This document shows, piece after piece, positions 5,408 through 6,019 of a DNA stretch of 6,019 bases. The stretch's first letter is position 1; each line of letters begins with the position of its first letter. Under the pieces are notes generated by a model that was given only the letters and a program-made list of their open reading frames with translations, was not told the DNA's origin and searched no databases. The DNA comes from JBGTIS01 sp041745535. Lineage in GTDB: Bacteria; Bacteroidota; Bacteroidia; Cytophagales; Cyclobacteriaceae. Made by a program: the position numbers and the translations under genes. Location: positions 1-6,019 of the forward strand of contig JBGTIS010000153.1 in the NCBI GenBank assembly GCA_041745535.1, in the 5' to 3' direction.

Positions 5408-6019
5408 TTATCGGTCAGCGGCCACCACAGCCTTTACGCCATCAGCAGGTTGGGTCGGCACAAAATTAAATTGCTTTTCAAATTTGGTGCTGTCGAAATA
5501 ATAATCGCGATCGTACTGATAGGCCATTTCCTGCAGTTCTTTCATCACAGGCACAAAAATACCGATGATACCCAACAGCCAGATGGGTAAGGCGCTGATT
5601 TTTGGTTTTACGTTCATTGCGCTGCCAAACAATTCCGCCCATTGTTTCCCGGTAATTTTGGAATGGTCGGTAGGCAAATGCCACACCTGGTTATAAGCAT
5701 CCGGCGTATTGCCCAGCATGGCCGTAGCTTTCGCCGCATCGGGCGTATAGGTAAAGTTATGTACCTTGCCGGTATCGGCAAACCAGTTGGCGGATTTACC
5801 CTTCCGGTAGTTTTTATAAACCATTTCCTGTAGCACACTGCTTTGTACTTTGGGTCCGTAGAAATCTGCGCCACGGGCAATGAGCGCTTCTATTTCTTTT
5901 TTGTCAACAGCTTTCATCAACATATGCACCAGTTGGGCACGCACCTCCCCTTTCTTAGAAGTGGGTCGGATGGGGGTTTCTTCTGTCATGTGTGAGAGGT
6001 AATCGCGGTCGTACATATA
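5408..6019 (-). CDS. NAD-dependent epimerase/dehydratase family protein (extended SDR), 5' end beyond window
   Basis: The frame is open from the right edge to the TAA at 5410-5408, giving 203 residues, the C-terminal two thirds of a protein expected to have about 320-330. The Rossmann nucleotide-binding half lies outside. The visible part shows features of atypical extended SDR proteins: MTEETPIRPTSKKGEVRAQL, then ALIARGADFYGP, the substrate-pocket signature, HNFTYTPDAAKATAMLG, and DAYNQVWHLPTD before TGKQWAEL. A hydrophobic helix, LPIWLLGIIGIFVPVM, is usual near the C-terminus of this group and need not be a membrane span. The first codon in the window is Tyr in the series Y-M-Y-D-R, which may be the catalytic Tyr-x3-Lys site with Lys replaced by Arg. 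The family probably reduces or epimerises a sugar or small carbonyl compound, but the substrate is unknown. It is not part of the TetR operon, being separated by about 330 bases. Confidence 0.88.
   Translation of the reverse strand, partial: YMYDRDYLSHMTEETPIRPTSKKGEVRAQLVHMLMKAVDKKEIEALIARGADFYGPKVQSSVLQEMVYKNYRKGKSANWFADTGKVHNFTYTPDAAKATAMLGNTPDAYNQVWHLPTDHSKITGKQWAELFGSAMNVKPKISALPIWLLGIIGIFVPVMKELQEMAYQYDRDYYFDSTKFEKQFNFVPTQPADGVKAVVAADR

Noticed and set aside
5266..5469. Plus-strand 67-residue frame over the inverted repeat
   Set aside because: The composition follows the repeat, no family is recognisable, and it runs into the end of the epimerase gene.

Overview
The window looks like a chromosomal segment of a Bacteroidota bacterium, probably close to Chitinophagaceae. 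The evidence is a PadR regulator coupled to a MacB/FtsX-like permease with an N-terminal prefix domain, a TAnnTTTG-type -7 box before the TetR gene, weak Shine-Dalgarno sequences, and proteins of a kind common in that phylum. This placement rests on recognised families, not on a search. All intact genes lie on the minus strand.

Left block (1-1455): a PadR-family repressor gene is followed after a single base by a large ABC-type permease gene that runs off the left edge. The short PadR leader carries a perfect 8-bp inverted repeat (TGTATGTA / TACATACA), a candidate autoregulatory operator.

Middle block (1456-2897): about 1.4 kb with no intact gene. It holds an unassigned AT-rich stretch, four (perhaps five) tandem direct repeats of 42-43 bp, a plus-strand gene of an uncharacterised two-repeat helical protein that has lost its N-terminus and carries a one-base frameshift, and two minus-strand remnants resembling a TfoX N-terminal domain protein and a SnoaL/NTF2-like protein. 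It reads as a zone of gene decay.

Right block (2898-5110): a compact operon running leftwards from about 5080, namely a TetR-family regulator, a small HMA-fold protein without the metal-binding CxxC, and a 12-helix MFS efflux-type transporter. A TATATTTG -7 box directly before the TetR start is overlapped by a 24-bp imperfect palindrome. This suggests a TetR-repressed, ligand-induced export operon.

Right edge (5111-6019): an intergenic segment with a long imperfect inverted repeat (5276-5384), then the C-terminal two thirds of an NAD-dependent epimerase/dehydratase-type SDR protein whose start lies beyond the window.

Nothing here is clearly a new system. The best leads are the period-42 repeats abutting the broken gene, the long inverted repeat at 5276-5384, and the cysteine-less HMA-like protein between TetR and the transporter.
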